64,000 nucleotides of DNA, taken from positions 868,001 to 932,000 of the forward strand of contig JAKOGI010000109.1 in the NCBI GenBank assembly GCA_029747015.1. The letters run 5' to 3'. This DNA is from Carnegiea gigantea (lineage: Eukaryota; Streptophyta; Magnoliopsida; Caryophyllales; Cactaceae). Under the pieces are notes generated by a model. That model was not told the DNA's origin. It searched no databases and worked only from the letters and a program-made list of their open reading frames with translations. Position 1 is the stretch's first letter. Each line of letters opens with the position of its first letter. This document shows, one piece after another, positions 16,779 to 27,459 of the stretch. The position numbers and the translations under genes were made by a program.

Positions 16779-19178
16779 ATGCAGTCGACGAAGAGTCGCC
16801 GGAGAATTGTTCCGGAGAATGGCTTCGGCGGCGACAAGCAGGACCAGCTACTTCTCTCCTCGGCGATTGCCAACGGCGAAGACATCTCACCGTTCGTTCG
16901 GAAAGCCTTCGCCGCCGGCAAGCCGGACATCCTCCTCCAGCACCTGAAGGCCGTCGCTCGTTCCAAGGAGGCGGAGATCGAGGAGGTCTGTAAAGCTCAC
17001 TACCAGGACTTCATCCTCGCCGTCGACGAGCTCCGGTCGCTACTTTCCGATGTCGACGACCTCAAGTCGTCGCTTTCTCTCTCTAACTCTCACCTTCAAG
17101 CCGTTGCGCAGCCGCTTCTTGCGACTCTTGATGCTTTCATTGAAACGCGAAACGTCAATGCTAACGTCCTTCTTTGCGTTGCTTCCATCAAGATCTGTAT
17201 CCAGATCGCCGAGCTTTGTGCACGTGCGAACTCGCATTTGAAGAACGATGAGCTGTATTTGGCTTTGAGGTGTGTTGACAAGATCGAGAGGAACTACTTG
17301 AAGGTTACTCCGTTGTCGACTTTGAAGAACATGCTGGAGAAGCAGATCCCGGCGGTCAGGGTTTATGTGGAGAAGAAGACGAACAAGGAGTTTGGGGATT
17401 GGCTTGTTGAGATTCGGACCGTTAGTAGGAATTTAGGGCAGTTTGCAATTGGTCAAGCTTCTTCGGCGAGGCAGAGAGAGGAGGAGCTCAGGATGAGGCA
17501 GCGCCAGGCAGAGGAGCAGTCTAGACTTAGCCTTAGGGATTGTGTATACGCCTTGGAGGAGGAGGATGAGAGTCTGGATCTTTCTTTTGCTGCTGGAATT
17601 GACGGTGGAAGAGAGAATGGTGGTGTGAGTCCTGGGTTTGATCTTACGCCTTTGTATCGAGCTTTTCATGTTCATCAGTCTCTGGGATTGGAGGACCGCT
17701 TCAAGCAGTATTATTTTGAGAACAGGAAGCTCCAATTGACCTCTGATTTCCAGGTATCTTCAATGACCCCCTTCTTAGAATCGCACCAGACTTTCTTTGC
17801 TCAGATTGCTGGGTTTTTCATTGTCGAGGACAGGGTTTTGAGGACGGGTGGGGGTTTGATTTCTAAGTGGGAGGTTGAGAACTTGTGGGAGATGGCTATT
17901 AGTAAGATTTGTTCTGTTTTAGAAGATCAGTTCTCCAGGATGCAGACTGCAAATCATTTGCTATTGATTAAGGACTACGTGAGTTTGCTTGGTGTTTCAA
18001 TGAGGAGGTTTGGCTACCCTGTTGATGCTCTTCTTGACGTGTTGAGTAAGCATAGGGACAAGTATCATGAACTGTTGCTATCTGATTGTCGAAAACAGAT
18101 TACTGACGCTCTCGCTGCTGATAAGTTTGAGCAAATGCTGATGAAGAAGGAATATGAGTATTCGATGAACGTTTTGGCATTCCAATTGCAAACATCCGAT
18201 ATTATCCCGGCCTTCCCTTATGTTGCTCCATTTTCTTCTACTGTGCCTGATTGCTGCAGAATTGTGAGGTCCTTCATTGAGGACTCTGTGAGTTTTATGT
18301 CATATGGTGGGCAGCTTGATTTTTATGATGTGGTGAAGAAGTATTTGGATAGGCTATTGAACGAGGTCCTTGACGAGGCTTTAGTTAAGCTCATCGGTAA
18401 TTCTATACATGGCGTTTCCCAAGCTATGCAGGTTGCTGCTAATATGGCTGTTTTTGAGCGGGCTTGCGATTTCTTCTTCAAGCACGCTGCGCAGCTTTCC
18501 GGTATTCCATTGAGAATGGTGGAGAGGACTAAGAGGCAGTTCCCGCTGAGAAAAGCTCGTGATGCGGCGGAGGATATGCTTTCAGGGATGATTAAGACTA
18601 AGATCGACGGTTTCATGTCTCTAATTGAGAATGTCAACTGGATGGGCGATGAACCTCTGCAAGGTGGTAATGAATATGTGAATGAGGTTATTATATTCCT
18701 GGAGACTTTTGTATCTACAGCTCAACAGATATTGCCTCCAGAAGTTCTTAAGAGGGTTTTGCAAGATGTCTTGTCCCATATATCCGAGAAGATTGTGGGT
18801 GCCTTGCTAGGAGATTCAGTGAAGAGATTCAATGTCAACGCTATCACGGGGCTTGACATAGATATTCGGTTATTGGAGTCATTCGCTGAAAGTCAAGGTT
18901 CTCTTTTGTGCGACACTGACGCAAACCAGCTAAAATCAGGGCTAGCTGAATCAAGACAGTTAGTCAATTTGCTTTTAAGCAATAATCCAGAGAACTTCCT
19001 AAACCCTGTTATCAGGGAGAAAAATTACAATGCTTTGGACTACAAGAAAGTGGTGACAATTTCTGAGAAATTAAGGGACCCTTCGGACCGGAGTTTCTTT
19101 ACCACAAGGGGAGCTAGGCCGAATCCGAAAAAGAAATCTTTGGATGCATTGATAAGAAGGCTTAGGGAAGTTAGCTGA
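16779..19178 (+). CDS. SEC15B: Exocyst complex subunit SEC15B, intronless
   Basis: A single 799-residue frame, close to the length of plant SEC15 proteins (about 790). It starts MQSTKSRRRIVPENGFGG, as in SEC15B members. Conserved blocks include EIEEVCKAHYQDFI (about 66-80), the charged helix QREEELRMRQRQAEEQ (about 229-245), the QLTSDFQVSSMTPFLESHQT block near residue 320, and a Sec15-type C-terminal domain from about 450 to 770 (FSRMQTANHLLLIKDYVSLL precedes it). It ends KKKSLDALIRRLREVS. SEC15 is the exocyst subunit that links Rab GTPases on secretory vesicles to the tethering complex at the plasma membrane. The absence of introns agrees with my knowledge of plant SEC15 genes. The upstream region is CT-rich with no clear TATA box. 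SEC15A is the alternative, but the N terminus fits the B type better. Confidence 0.93.
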   Translation: MQSTKSRRRIVPENGFGGDKQDQLLLSSAIANGEDISPFVRKAFAAGKPDILLQHLKAVARSKEAEIEEVCKAHYQDFILAVDELRSLLSDVDDLKSSLSLSNSHLQAVAQPLLATLDAFIETRNVNANVLLCVASIKICIQIAELCARANSHLKNDELYLALRCVDKIERNYLKVTPLSTLKNMLEKQIPAVRVYVEKKTNKEFGDWLVEIRTVSRNLGQFAIGQASSARQREEELRMRQRQAEEQSRLSLRDCVYALEEEDESLDLSFAAGIDGGRENGGVSPGFDLTPLYRAFHVHQSLGLEDRFKQYYFENRKLQLTSDFQVSSMTPFLESHQTFFAQIAGFFIVEDRVLRTGGGLISKWEVENLWEMAISKICSVLEDQFSRMQTANHLLLIKDYVSLLGVSMRRFGYPVDALLDVLSKHRDKYHELLLSDCRKQITDALAADKFEQMLMKKEYEYSMNVLAFQLQTSDIIPAFPYVAPFSSTVPDCCRIVRSFIEDSVSFMSYGGQLDFYDVVKKYLDRLLNEVLDEALVKLIGNSIHGVSQAMQVAANMAVFERACDFFFKHAAQLSGIPLRMVERTKRQFPLRKARDAAEDMLSGMIKTKIDGFMSLIENVNWMGDEPLQGGNEYVNEVIIFLETFVSTAQQILPPEVLKRVLQDVLSHISEKIVGALLGDSVKRFNVNAITGLDIDIRLLESFAESQGSLLCDTDANQLKSGLAESRQLVNLLLSNNPENFLNPVIREKNYNALDYKKVVTISEKLRDPSDRSFFTTRGARPNPKKKSLDALIRRLREVS

Positions 19179-19981
19179 TATGGCTCAGAACTGTAAGTAG
19201 TCATTCTCCTTATTTACAAAGGGTGTTTGTTGTGCTTTTCTCGCCCTTCATAGTTGTCCATTGCTAACTTTATATGTGAACTAATAAAAATAGTTCCTTT
19301 TTAGTATGTTTGTACAATCAAATTTGTTATTCCATCCTGTATTTAGTCTTCAGATACATACATATTTGGTGTTGTATTTATTTTTCAGATAGTTTATGTT
19401 TGTTTGACAGAAGCATGTTATTATACTTTCATTTTTTTTTTTTTTTGGGGGCCCAGTCTTCCTTGCAAACACGGCTATATGCTTATTTTGATCATTTGTG
19501 TTGCCTTGTACTGAGATTGGAGAAGTGGAATATCTTAATTCCCAGAAGTGTTGCATTTTGACGCTTGAGATAGCATTTTTACCTTCCGTAGTTGCAGGTC
19601 CATTTGGGCTGCCTTTTTGGTTTGTTTTATGTTGTCCATTCTGTTATAATTTGTCCAGCCTATGTGACTTGGGAGTCTTCCCTAATTTGTGGTAATCAAG
19701 TGTGCATTTATTTAGTGTTTGGGCAAGTTATCATTGAAAATTAATAGAAACCATCCATCAGTAGCGGCATGTTTTATAGTGTATGGGCAAGTCATGCTAG
19801 GACTGCAGCATTCCAGTTTATGCAGATTCAATTCACACCGTACCTACAGTAGCATGTTAGTGGGTTGATGTCAGTTAGGTTAGGACTCGGACGGGTAGTT
19901 ATGATGAGCTTGTTATGAGGCATCAGCTCAGCATGTGGCAAAGTACTGCCATCTGAAATTTTCATTGTACCTAGATTATGT

Positions 19982-20012
<31 letters not shown>

Positions 20013-20658
20013 CTTCCCAGGATGGCATGGGATAGAAGGAAGCAGGCTGGGGGGCATGGAAGTCTTCCATATCTCTAGTGAAAATTGAACCCCATGATGG
20101 AAGGTGGGGTAAAATTGGACTAGTTCATCCCTTTCACTTTCCAGTATATAATTATGACCAAGCTGATCAAGGATTGTGATTTGAATTGCTGTTTACCGGA
20201 AAGGGTGTTCTCAGTTCCTTTAGAGGACTATTTCTTCTTGTGGTTTCCATTTTACAGTGACACAGTTGAGAGTGGACTTTTGCATTCATGGTTTAATTAG
20301 GCTTTCAAGATCAAGTATGTAGGTCACACATTCTTTCTAGAGTTGGGTTGAAAAGAGACCAATGGAGAAGGAACCTAAAACCCTACCATAAAAAACCCAA
20401 GAATCGGTTTCCAAAGGAACTGACAGCATGTGAAGAACGTTTAACACTTTGTTTTACTCTGAGTACAGGTTAACAGCACTTTTTGCCCTTGGATCAAGCA
20501 GTGCAATGGAGACGCTTGCAACAGGTTATTGCGTATGGGTTTTATTATGATTCTGTGGAGGATCAACAGGGACCCCAAACCAAGGATATGAGAATTTTGG
20601 GATTCTATTTCTATCGTAATGGGCAATAGGTGCAGCAGCCTTGTAATTTTGCCTGGTT

Positions 20659-20901
20659 GTGTTTTTCATGGGGAACCTAGGATTAGAATGGCAATTTGAT
20701 CCAGACATGTTAGAATTTATATTGTATGGACTACATTCGGGATTGGACTCTTACCAAGAAGATTTGCAATTCAATTTGCCAGTCTGTTTTGTGAACGATG
20801 CCTATGCAGCGACTGAATCTGTAGATGCCTATGCAGCGACTGAACCTGTAAATGATCATGCTAGCTCGTCAATGTTCTCAATCAGTGAAGCAGATAATTG
20901 A
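20659..20901 (+). other. Unrecognised acidic small frame with an internal 27-bp duplication
   Basis: Eighty residues, MFFMGNLGLEWQFDPDMLEF at the start and acidic overall. It includes a 27-bp direct duplication (20797-20823 and 20824-20850, one base different) coding for DAYAATES/PV twice. The repeat keeps frame, which is weak support for coding. I know no family. Its first codons could instead be a downstream exon. Confidence 0.2.
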
Positions 20902-21942
20902 AATTGATCGTGTAACTTCAAGTCATTCCTAGAAAGCACATAGACTGATCAAGGTCATATTTCCCCATTTCCTGAAACGTCTTGTTTCCAGAAACTGAGC
21001 TTCTTTATGTCATGACAGGTTTTTCCTTTCCTCAGACCTCTAGATTCCTGCTAGCATTCCCTGCTTTTTCCTATCGTCTCTCGTTTCACAGTTCTGGTCT
21101 GTGCTGTTTCGGTTTCGGTGCCATATACGAAATTATACACTGAAACAACCGTACGCCAGAGATTGGTTTGCTGCCGTTGTTGTTCACTTGCTATTTCTCA
21201 GAATAGGAGACAAATTGTAAATGACATGTAAGTCCAAAGCCTATTCCATCATTCGGGGGATTAGGTGCCCCAGTGACGTGAACTAACCTTTAGATGGATC
21301 ATCTTTGATATTTTTCATAGAAGCATGTATATTATATTTTGTTATTTTACAACCTCTTGAGTGCGACATAAATTTTTGGGAGATTATTTCACATAAGAGT
21401 TATTATGAGATTGATTTTCTAGGAGTGGTTTTTTATTTTTTACCTCTATAACCATACCATAGTTGTCCCCCAATACATATATAACCCGTCTTTTTGGTCA
21501 TTCTCTAATCATGCATATTCTTTTTGTTTTTTCCATTTAAATTCTTTTAATTCCTTTACTTCTTGCAGTTCTTTTTGGTTCCTTAATTCTTTCAATTTTT
21601 TTACTAAACTATTTTTGACTTATAACCAACAAACTTCCACCTTCGAAGAACTTCTAACTATTTTTATTTTTTAGAAGTTCTTTTTTTCTAATGAAATTAT
21701 GAAACTAAGCTATTCTCCGCTTAAAACGTAAGCAATGATAAGCTCCCAAAATTCCTAGCCTTTTTTTTTAAAAAAAAAAATATTGAGCAGTCCTGATGCA
21801 CGCAACTACAGCGCTGCATTTTCCCTCTGTTTTTTAAAAACAAAAACAAAAGAAAGAAAAATTATCCACGCGAACCCCGCGCACAAGCTACAAAAGCCGT
21901 CGAGGACAGGTGTCAAAATCTCACCCGAATTTTCTCTCTCTC

Positions 21943-21948
21943 TATAAA
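21943..21948 (+). promoter_or_regulatory. TATA box of the first DUF538 gene
   Basis: TATAAA in a CT-rich context 44 nt before the ATG. A start site about 30 nt downstream would leave a leader of only 15-20 nt. Confidence 0.6.
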
Positions 21949-21991
21949 TGCCCAGACGCCTCGCTCTCCGTTGTCCACATCCTCCCCAAAA

Positions 21992-22495
21992 ATGTCTCTA
22001 CCAACCCTGTGCTGTTTCTCCCTCCTTCTCTTCTTCCCCCTCCTCGCCGCCACGACCGCCGGCGACGACACTCCGACGGCGTACGAAGTGCTCGAGAGCT
22101 ACGATTTTCCGGTGGGGCTGCTCCCAGAGGGTGTCACGGGGTACGAGCTGAACCCAGAAACAGGGGAATTCAAGGTGTATTTGGATAAAACCTGCAGATT
22201 CCACATTGAATCTTACGAACTCGAGTACAAATCCACCATTACTGGAGTTATTTCTCCAGGGAGACTCTCAAATCTGAAAGGGGTGAGCGTGAAGGTGTTG
22301 TTCCTCTGGTTCAGTATAGTTGAAGTTACCAAGGATGATGACGAGCTCGAATTCTCCGTGGGAATCGCCTCCGCTCGGTTCTCGCTTGAAGGGTTCGAGG
22401 AGTCCCCGTCGTGTGGATGTGGGTTTGATTGCGTTAATGGCGGAGTTGTTGATGATATGCAGAAGAATGACTCAAAAATGGTGGCTTCTTCTTGA
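21992..22495 (+). CDS. DUF538 family secreted protein, copy 1
   Basis: A 167-residue intronless frame. The first ATG (MSLPTLCCFSLLLFFPLLA) opens a signal peptide, cleaved probably after AATTAG near residue 24; the frame extends a few codons upstream but only to a TTG. The DUF538 domain occupies about residues 30-140, with the family-typical YEVLESYDFPVGLLPEGV, the beta-strand region GVSVKVLFLWFSIVEV and ELEFSVGIAS. A Cys-rich CGCGFDC follows. DUF538 proteins are plant-specific with a BPI/LBP-like fold and have been linked to stress and trichome growth; the molecular role is unsettled. A paralogue lies at 40816-41316 in the same orientation. The two appear to be slightly more than half identical by eye. 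Confidence 0.93.
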   Translation: MSLPTLCCFSLLLFFPLLAATTAGDDTPTAYEVLESYDFPVGLLPEGVTGYELNPETGEFKVYLDKTCRFHIESYELEYKSTITGVISPGRLSNLKGVSVKVLFLWFSIVEVTKDDDELEFSVGIASARFSLEGFEESPSCGCGFDCVNGGVVDDMQKNDSKMVASS

Positions 22496-23635
22496 TTGAT
22501 CTTGATAGTCTATGTTAGATTTACTAGCTAGCTATTAGGGCACTACTAGTTAGGTCCCATACCACATATTGTTATTCAGTGGGGGTAGTGGTGTTGTCTT
22601 CTTCAATCCATCAAGGACGTACTTGTAGTCTGAATAAAAATCTGATTGATTGAGCTGATTCAAGTCTACTTCTTTGACTTAATTTGTTGGAGTATCATCA
22701 TTTTGATTACTGAACCATACCATTATTTTCATATCCCTGAACATTTGAAAAGAATAACCAACTTCATCGGTCAAGTTAGTTTCGAGTTTGGTCAAATCTA
22801 AATTGGGTTGGTGAAGTTGGGGTTATATTTACCTGAGCAAACTTGTTAAGAAAACACCATAAAAAAAAGGTTCTACCTTTAGCTTGCATGGATCAATTCA
22901 GTTTCTTGTCAAACCAAATTCCGGATATGGTTTTGGAGAACATAATTGGGTACAAATGGGTTTTGTTACGATCATAATGTGTTTGTTAATTATTATTGTT
23001 TAGTATTTCTAAACTGAAATTCATAGAGACAAATCACAGGCAGAGACCATTGTTAATTTGTGTGGTGGCTTGGTTCTTCATTAATTACACCACTGCAAAT
23101 ATATGAATTTAAAGATGGGAGCTATCCAGTTTTCAAGTGATTGAATACTCTGAATGGACGGACTAGCTGTAACTGAACTCAAGGTTGCTGCAAACCCACC
23201 CCCCCCCCCCCCCCCCAAAAAAAAAAGACTTTGAAAGTTAACATGCAAATTGCAGAATGACTTTTACAGAACATTTATCAAAATATTAAGAGGGTAAATG
23301 ATAATATACTTCTATTATGAATGAAGAAAAAACTGTCGTCTTTTATATCTTTCTATATAAATGTAACTGGATCAACCGGGGAATTTTTTTAAAAACAAAA
23401 ATTCATATCTTATTAAAGATTTTAAAGCTCTCTTAAGTTGTACAATTGTATAACCATTGAACTCTCAAATAATATATTAGTATATGTTATACATGAAATC
23501 TAAAGATTTAGAACTTTATTAAATTCAAGTTACACATTCAGATGTGGTACACAACTGTATGCAAGACAGAGAATATGCCTAGTTGCTGCTCCCGCCCCCC
23601 GAATTGTAACCATGAAAACTTAAGCTCAAGTTACT

Positions 23636-24070
23636 TAGGGCCTGCTTTATAAATTTAGCTGTTTAGGCAGCGGATAGCGATTCAGATAGCGAGCAGCTGT
23701 TTAGATAGCGGATAGCGTTTCTAATTTAGCTGTTCGCGGACGCTGTTTAGATGAGCATCTTAAACTAATGTGTTCGACAATTTTAACTGTTAGGCTAGCT
23801 GATTAATGTAAATTGACATAAAAATAGATAATTTTCAAAGATAAAATCTCTGAAGAATATTTTTTTTGGTTAAAAAATATGAAACGCTACTTTTAAATAT
23901 CAAACGTTAATACTATTAACTTTTCAAAAACACTGCCTAAAACGCTAAGCGCTACTTGAAATGCTAGTCAAAACACTAATTTACCGAACACTAAAAATTA
24001 ACTAATTAGTATATTGACTTGGTCAAGACACTAAACGTTACCCAAAATATTGTTGCCGAACATAGCCTTA
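23636..24070 (+). mobile_element. MITE family M2, copy 3
   Basis: It begins TAGGGCCTGCTTTATAAA and ends TTGCCGAACATAGCCTTA. The interior aligns with copies 4440-4848 and 24069-24472. Degenerate tandem phrases like agcggatagcg occur near the left end. Confidence 0.75.
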
Positions 24071-24472
24071 GGCCCTGTTCGGTAAATTAGTGGTTCAAAT
24101 AGCGGATAGTTATTTAAACAGCGAATAGCGTTTTTAATTTAGTTGTCAATGGATAGCTACTTAGATGAGTAGTTGAAATAAATGCGTTCGATAAATTTAA
24201 TTATTAGATTAGCTGATTAATGTAAGTTGACATAAAAGGATATAGATAATTTCCAAAGGATATTTTTTGGCCAAAAAATATGAGACGCTATTTTTGAATG
24301 CCAAAAGTTAATAGTATTATATTTTCAGAAAAGCTGCCTAAAACGCAAAACGCTGCCTAAAATGTTAGTGAAAACACTCTATTATCGAACACTAAAAATG
24401 ACCTGATGAGTGTATTGACTTAGTTAAAACACCAAGCACTACTCAAAATACTGTTGCAGAGCACACTCTTAA
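24069..24472 (+). mobile_element. MITE family M2, copy 4, abutting copy 3
   Basis: It begins TAGGCCCTGTTCGGTAA directly at the end of copy 3 and runs in the same direction, ending near GAGCACACTCTTA. This head-to-tail arrangement suggests insertion into or next to the terminus of the earlier copy. Confidence 0.75.
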
Positions 24473-24856
24473 TAATAATGTAACATATCGTGCTTTCTTT
24501 TTTTTTTTTTTAAATAGTTTTGATCCAACTTGGTCTAACTTGTCCAACTTGAATCAAGTTAGAGTGCCAACTACTTTTGCTTTTATTAACCCGTTGCCTG
24601 ACATCTGAAGACGACAACCATTATGTCCAACAATTAAAGAAACACTTCAATTACATAGCTTTAATCAAAATATATCAATTGAGGAAATTGAAATCAAAGT
24701 CACAAATTCAATTCCAATGAAGACGAAATTGCATGCAAAAATAAAACATATCTTTTATTAATAAGGGAGTAAGTTCTTCTGACCACTAACTTTTATCCAT
24801 TTTGAAAGATCGAATAACAATATTAAGAAAGAAATGATCACAATTGAATTCTCGAA

Positions 24857-25398
24857 TCACTTCCAAACTCTTTTATTTTTCAGGGGGTGGGGGGAGGGTG
24901 TCAACAAACTAATTGTTGTTATTATACCAAATGATTCGGCGCAACAGCCATTGAGCCGTGTGAAAGTGTGTATGCTGAGTTGCTGACTTAAATGAATCCC
25001 ATCCCAGCTGTAGCGTTCATTTGGACTTTCACGGACTGTAAACCCTTCTGATCCACACCTCCTCCTCAAACTGAAGCTGTACTTGTTGTCACCACTCCCC
25101 AACAAACCTTCTGAACCCCATCTTTGTTGAACCCAAGAGAAAACGCATCCTCGATTATCCATCTCAATCCCCCGAAGTAATCTCCGTGCATACACAATAG
25201 CCACATTCGGATGCTTTCTTTGAAGATCTCGTATTGCAGCCTGTGCATGGTCCTTGTGAAATCGAGCCAACTCGTTCAAACCCTTCAAACAACCGAGCTC
25301 ATCACACATTCTCATGTCCTGAGCTTCAAATAGAGCCAGGTAAATTGCATTATAAAAATTTTTGCCTCCTTCCGCACTTACCGGACCAGATATCTAAG
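24857..25398 (-). pseudogene. GDSL esterase/lipase gene fragment
   Basis: On the minus strand the frame gives SGPVSAEGGKNFYNAIYLAL, then CDELGCLKGLNELARFHKDH and IRDLQRKHPNVAIVYA. This matches the middle and C-terminal part of plant GDSL (SGNH) lipases. A frame shift moves the following segment (residues like DYFGGLRWIIEDA and GFNKDGVQKVCWGV) to another frame. The first frame then resumes with the LRRRCGSEG and NERYSWDGIHLSQQ blocks, the latter holding the catalytic Asp-x-x-His. Another shift follows it. The N-terminal GDS block and first exons are absent. It is therefore a 3' relic of a secreted esterase/lipase gene. Confidence 0.8.
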
Positions 25399-25440
25399 CA
25401 AACATATATTTTTAGGTTATACAACACAAATATATATATA

Positions 25441-25626
25441 TTTTTTTAAAGTTTAACCAAAGGTATCCACCAGCAATCGCAGTGACTAATTCCCTCGTCC
25501 TGCGAGCTCCACTTAAGGGTAGAGGATTGACCAAAAATTGCTCTTCATTCCCAAAAGTCAAGGATCAAACTCCTGACCAATTGGTTAAGGGACGAAGTGA
25601 GCTACCACTACGCCACAACCCCTTGG
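25441..25626 (-). mobile_element. tRNA-derived SINE candidate
   Basis: On the minus strand the unit starts GGGGTTGTGGCGTAGTGGTAG, containing an A-box-like TGGCGTAGTGG. A B-box-like GAGTTTGATCC follows about 40 nt later, and the unit ends in an A-rich tail after about 185 bp. This is the layout of tRNA-related plant SINEs. No clear target duplication was seen and no second copy is in the window, so the call rests on the box pattern. Confidence 0.5.
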
Positions 25627-26978
25627 TGACACAGATTTCTTACCCATCCGTCGATATTGGCGACATTGTCATCTTGTACTCGTGTGACGTCGTCAATTGC
25701 CCCACTAAGTATGTTTAATGCTTTTGTTGTTGTCTTGTCCCTTCTTGCCACCTAGGTTCCACTAATTTTTCCTTTTCTTAAGGCACTATTTGGTCTTTAA
25801 AAAATTTAGTGAAAAGAAAAGTTGAAAGAAAAAAATGTACAAAGAAAGTGAGTTTTTTCTCTTATTTGGATTGAGGAAATAATACAAGAATTTGGATGAG
25901 AAATTTAAATGTTGATGAACATGAATCATATTAATGTCATCTAAGTAATGCAAGGTTTGAGGAGTTCGGAATTGGAACTTTTCCCAAACTTTCCTCACAA
26001 TTTTATGAGAAAAATTTTATCACTTGTTTCTGATAATTTTTCCACCTAATTTTCCTCCATATTTTTTTTCTTTGTGATTTTTTCGGAACCAAATGAAGCT
26101 TAGATTATTTTTCTAACTCAATTCTCGACAAATCTAAATGATAAAGTGAGAATGGCATATTTAGATCACAATTTCTGGTCACTCAATTCCCTTTAATTTG
26201 GGTGGGAAAAAAAAAAAAGAAAAGGGCGTAATTTCTACCTACCTGCCTTTTCAATTGGGCTTGTTTTGCACATGGATTCCAAGTGCGTATTGTTGTTTTT
26301 TTGATTACAAAAAAGAATTGCAAATTTGGTATGAAGAAGAAGAAGTTAAATCTGCAATCCTAGCATTATTGCATTTGCTAGGTCCCATTATTCATGCTTG
26401 GACTTGTGTTCTCATTCAAAAAGTCTATGTTTTTTGTAATTAAGCAAACATTAGTAATCTTTCTTGATGGTTCTACAAAGTGGATCCATGATTCTAGAAT
26501 AGTCAAAATTAAGGCATAAGCATTTGGGAGCTCACAAGTCCTCCAGTGTAATTTGTTTTTAATGGTGGGAAGGGACAAGCAATTTAACTTATTGTTCTAC
26601 ATGTTGCAAATTGGCAATTATTAGACCTTAATTGTAGCTCAAGCTGAAAGTAAGGCATTATGTGCTCGATCTATCTGTGCATAAATTTAAGTAGGTTTGG
26701 TATTCTTTATGTTCAATTTATTTGAGAAGATGGAAGGTCCTATGAAAGTGTCCAAGATGTCATTTGTTGTGCATTTCTTGATCATGTACTAGCATATGAG
26801 TCATGATACTGTCTAATAGCTTGACTTGCTATTAGGAAGCCTACTAGGTTGAATGGTGCTTGACTTCATTCTAATGGAATAGATAGTCAATTTTCATCCA
26901 TTTCAACTATGCTAGTGCCCTAGATAATTGTTTGGGCTTGTCAGGTTTTAATTGAATGTTTCTATATGTACTTATAGG

Positions 26979-27065
<87 letters not shown>

Positions 27066-27459
27066 CACATCAAATATCTATCTAAGAAGGTAAACCAAAC
27101 ACTCTACAATTCTTATAAAAACAACTTTTAAACAAATTGATCTTAAAGAATAAGATGACTTTTATAAAAGCTGGGCTAAACAGGTTAAATCTAAAGATTT
27201 ACAATTCCATCAAATGTAGGTTATAATATTACTACACTTTCCACAGCTCCATTAAATCAAATATATCTACCTATGTGCATTGCATTACCCAACATGCAAA
27301 CATATATATAGAGATACCTCGTGCAATATGTTGGGAGTTTGAACAACTAGCTTATTACTTTTTTTAAAAAAAAAATCAAAATGCACAAAACATTGATATG
27401 TATTATCAGTATACAACCAAATAATTGGAGATACAGTCAAACCAATGGCTTGTTCAATA
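25627..27459. other. AT-rich spacer
   Basis: No gene recognised. It carries a compound (CA)n(TA)n microsatellite at 26981-27063. Short open frames here show no family features. Confidence 0.5.
26981..27063. repeat. Compound (CA)n(TA)n microsatellite
   Basis: About 33 bp of CA repeats pass directly into about 50 bp of TA repeats. Confidence 0.95.

Larger units (their letters stand above)
19179..21991. other. Spacer between SEC15B and the first DUF538 gene
   Basis: The proximal part is probably SEC15B 3' UTR. A (GA)n tract lies at 19980-20008. One 80-residue plus-strand frame (20659-20901) is listed separately. The region 20950-21900 shows no gene that I can support. Confidence 0.5.
22496..24856. 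other. Spacer holding two adjacent MITEs
   Basis: It contains the 3' UTR of the DUF538 gene (aataaaa near 22634), a C18 run (23199-23216) and two head-to-tail M2 elements. No gene is supported. Confidence 0.55.

Noticed and set aside
16693..18637. Open frames antisense to SEC15B, including one of 104 residues
   Set aside because: They are shadows of a conserved 799-residue gene and show no family features.
21971..21991. Seven-codon upstream extension of the first DUF538 protein
   Set aside because: It would start at TTG; the ATG at 21992 begins a proper signal peptide.
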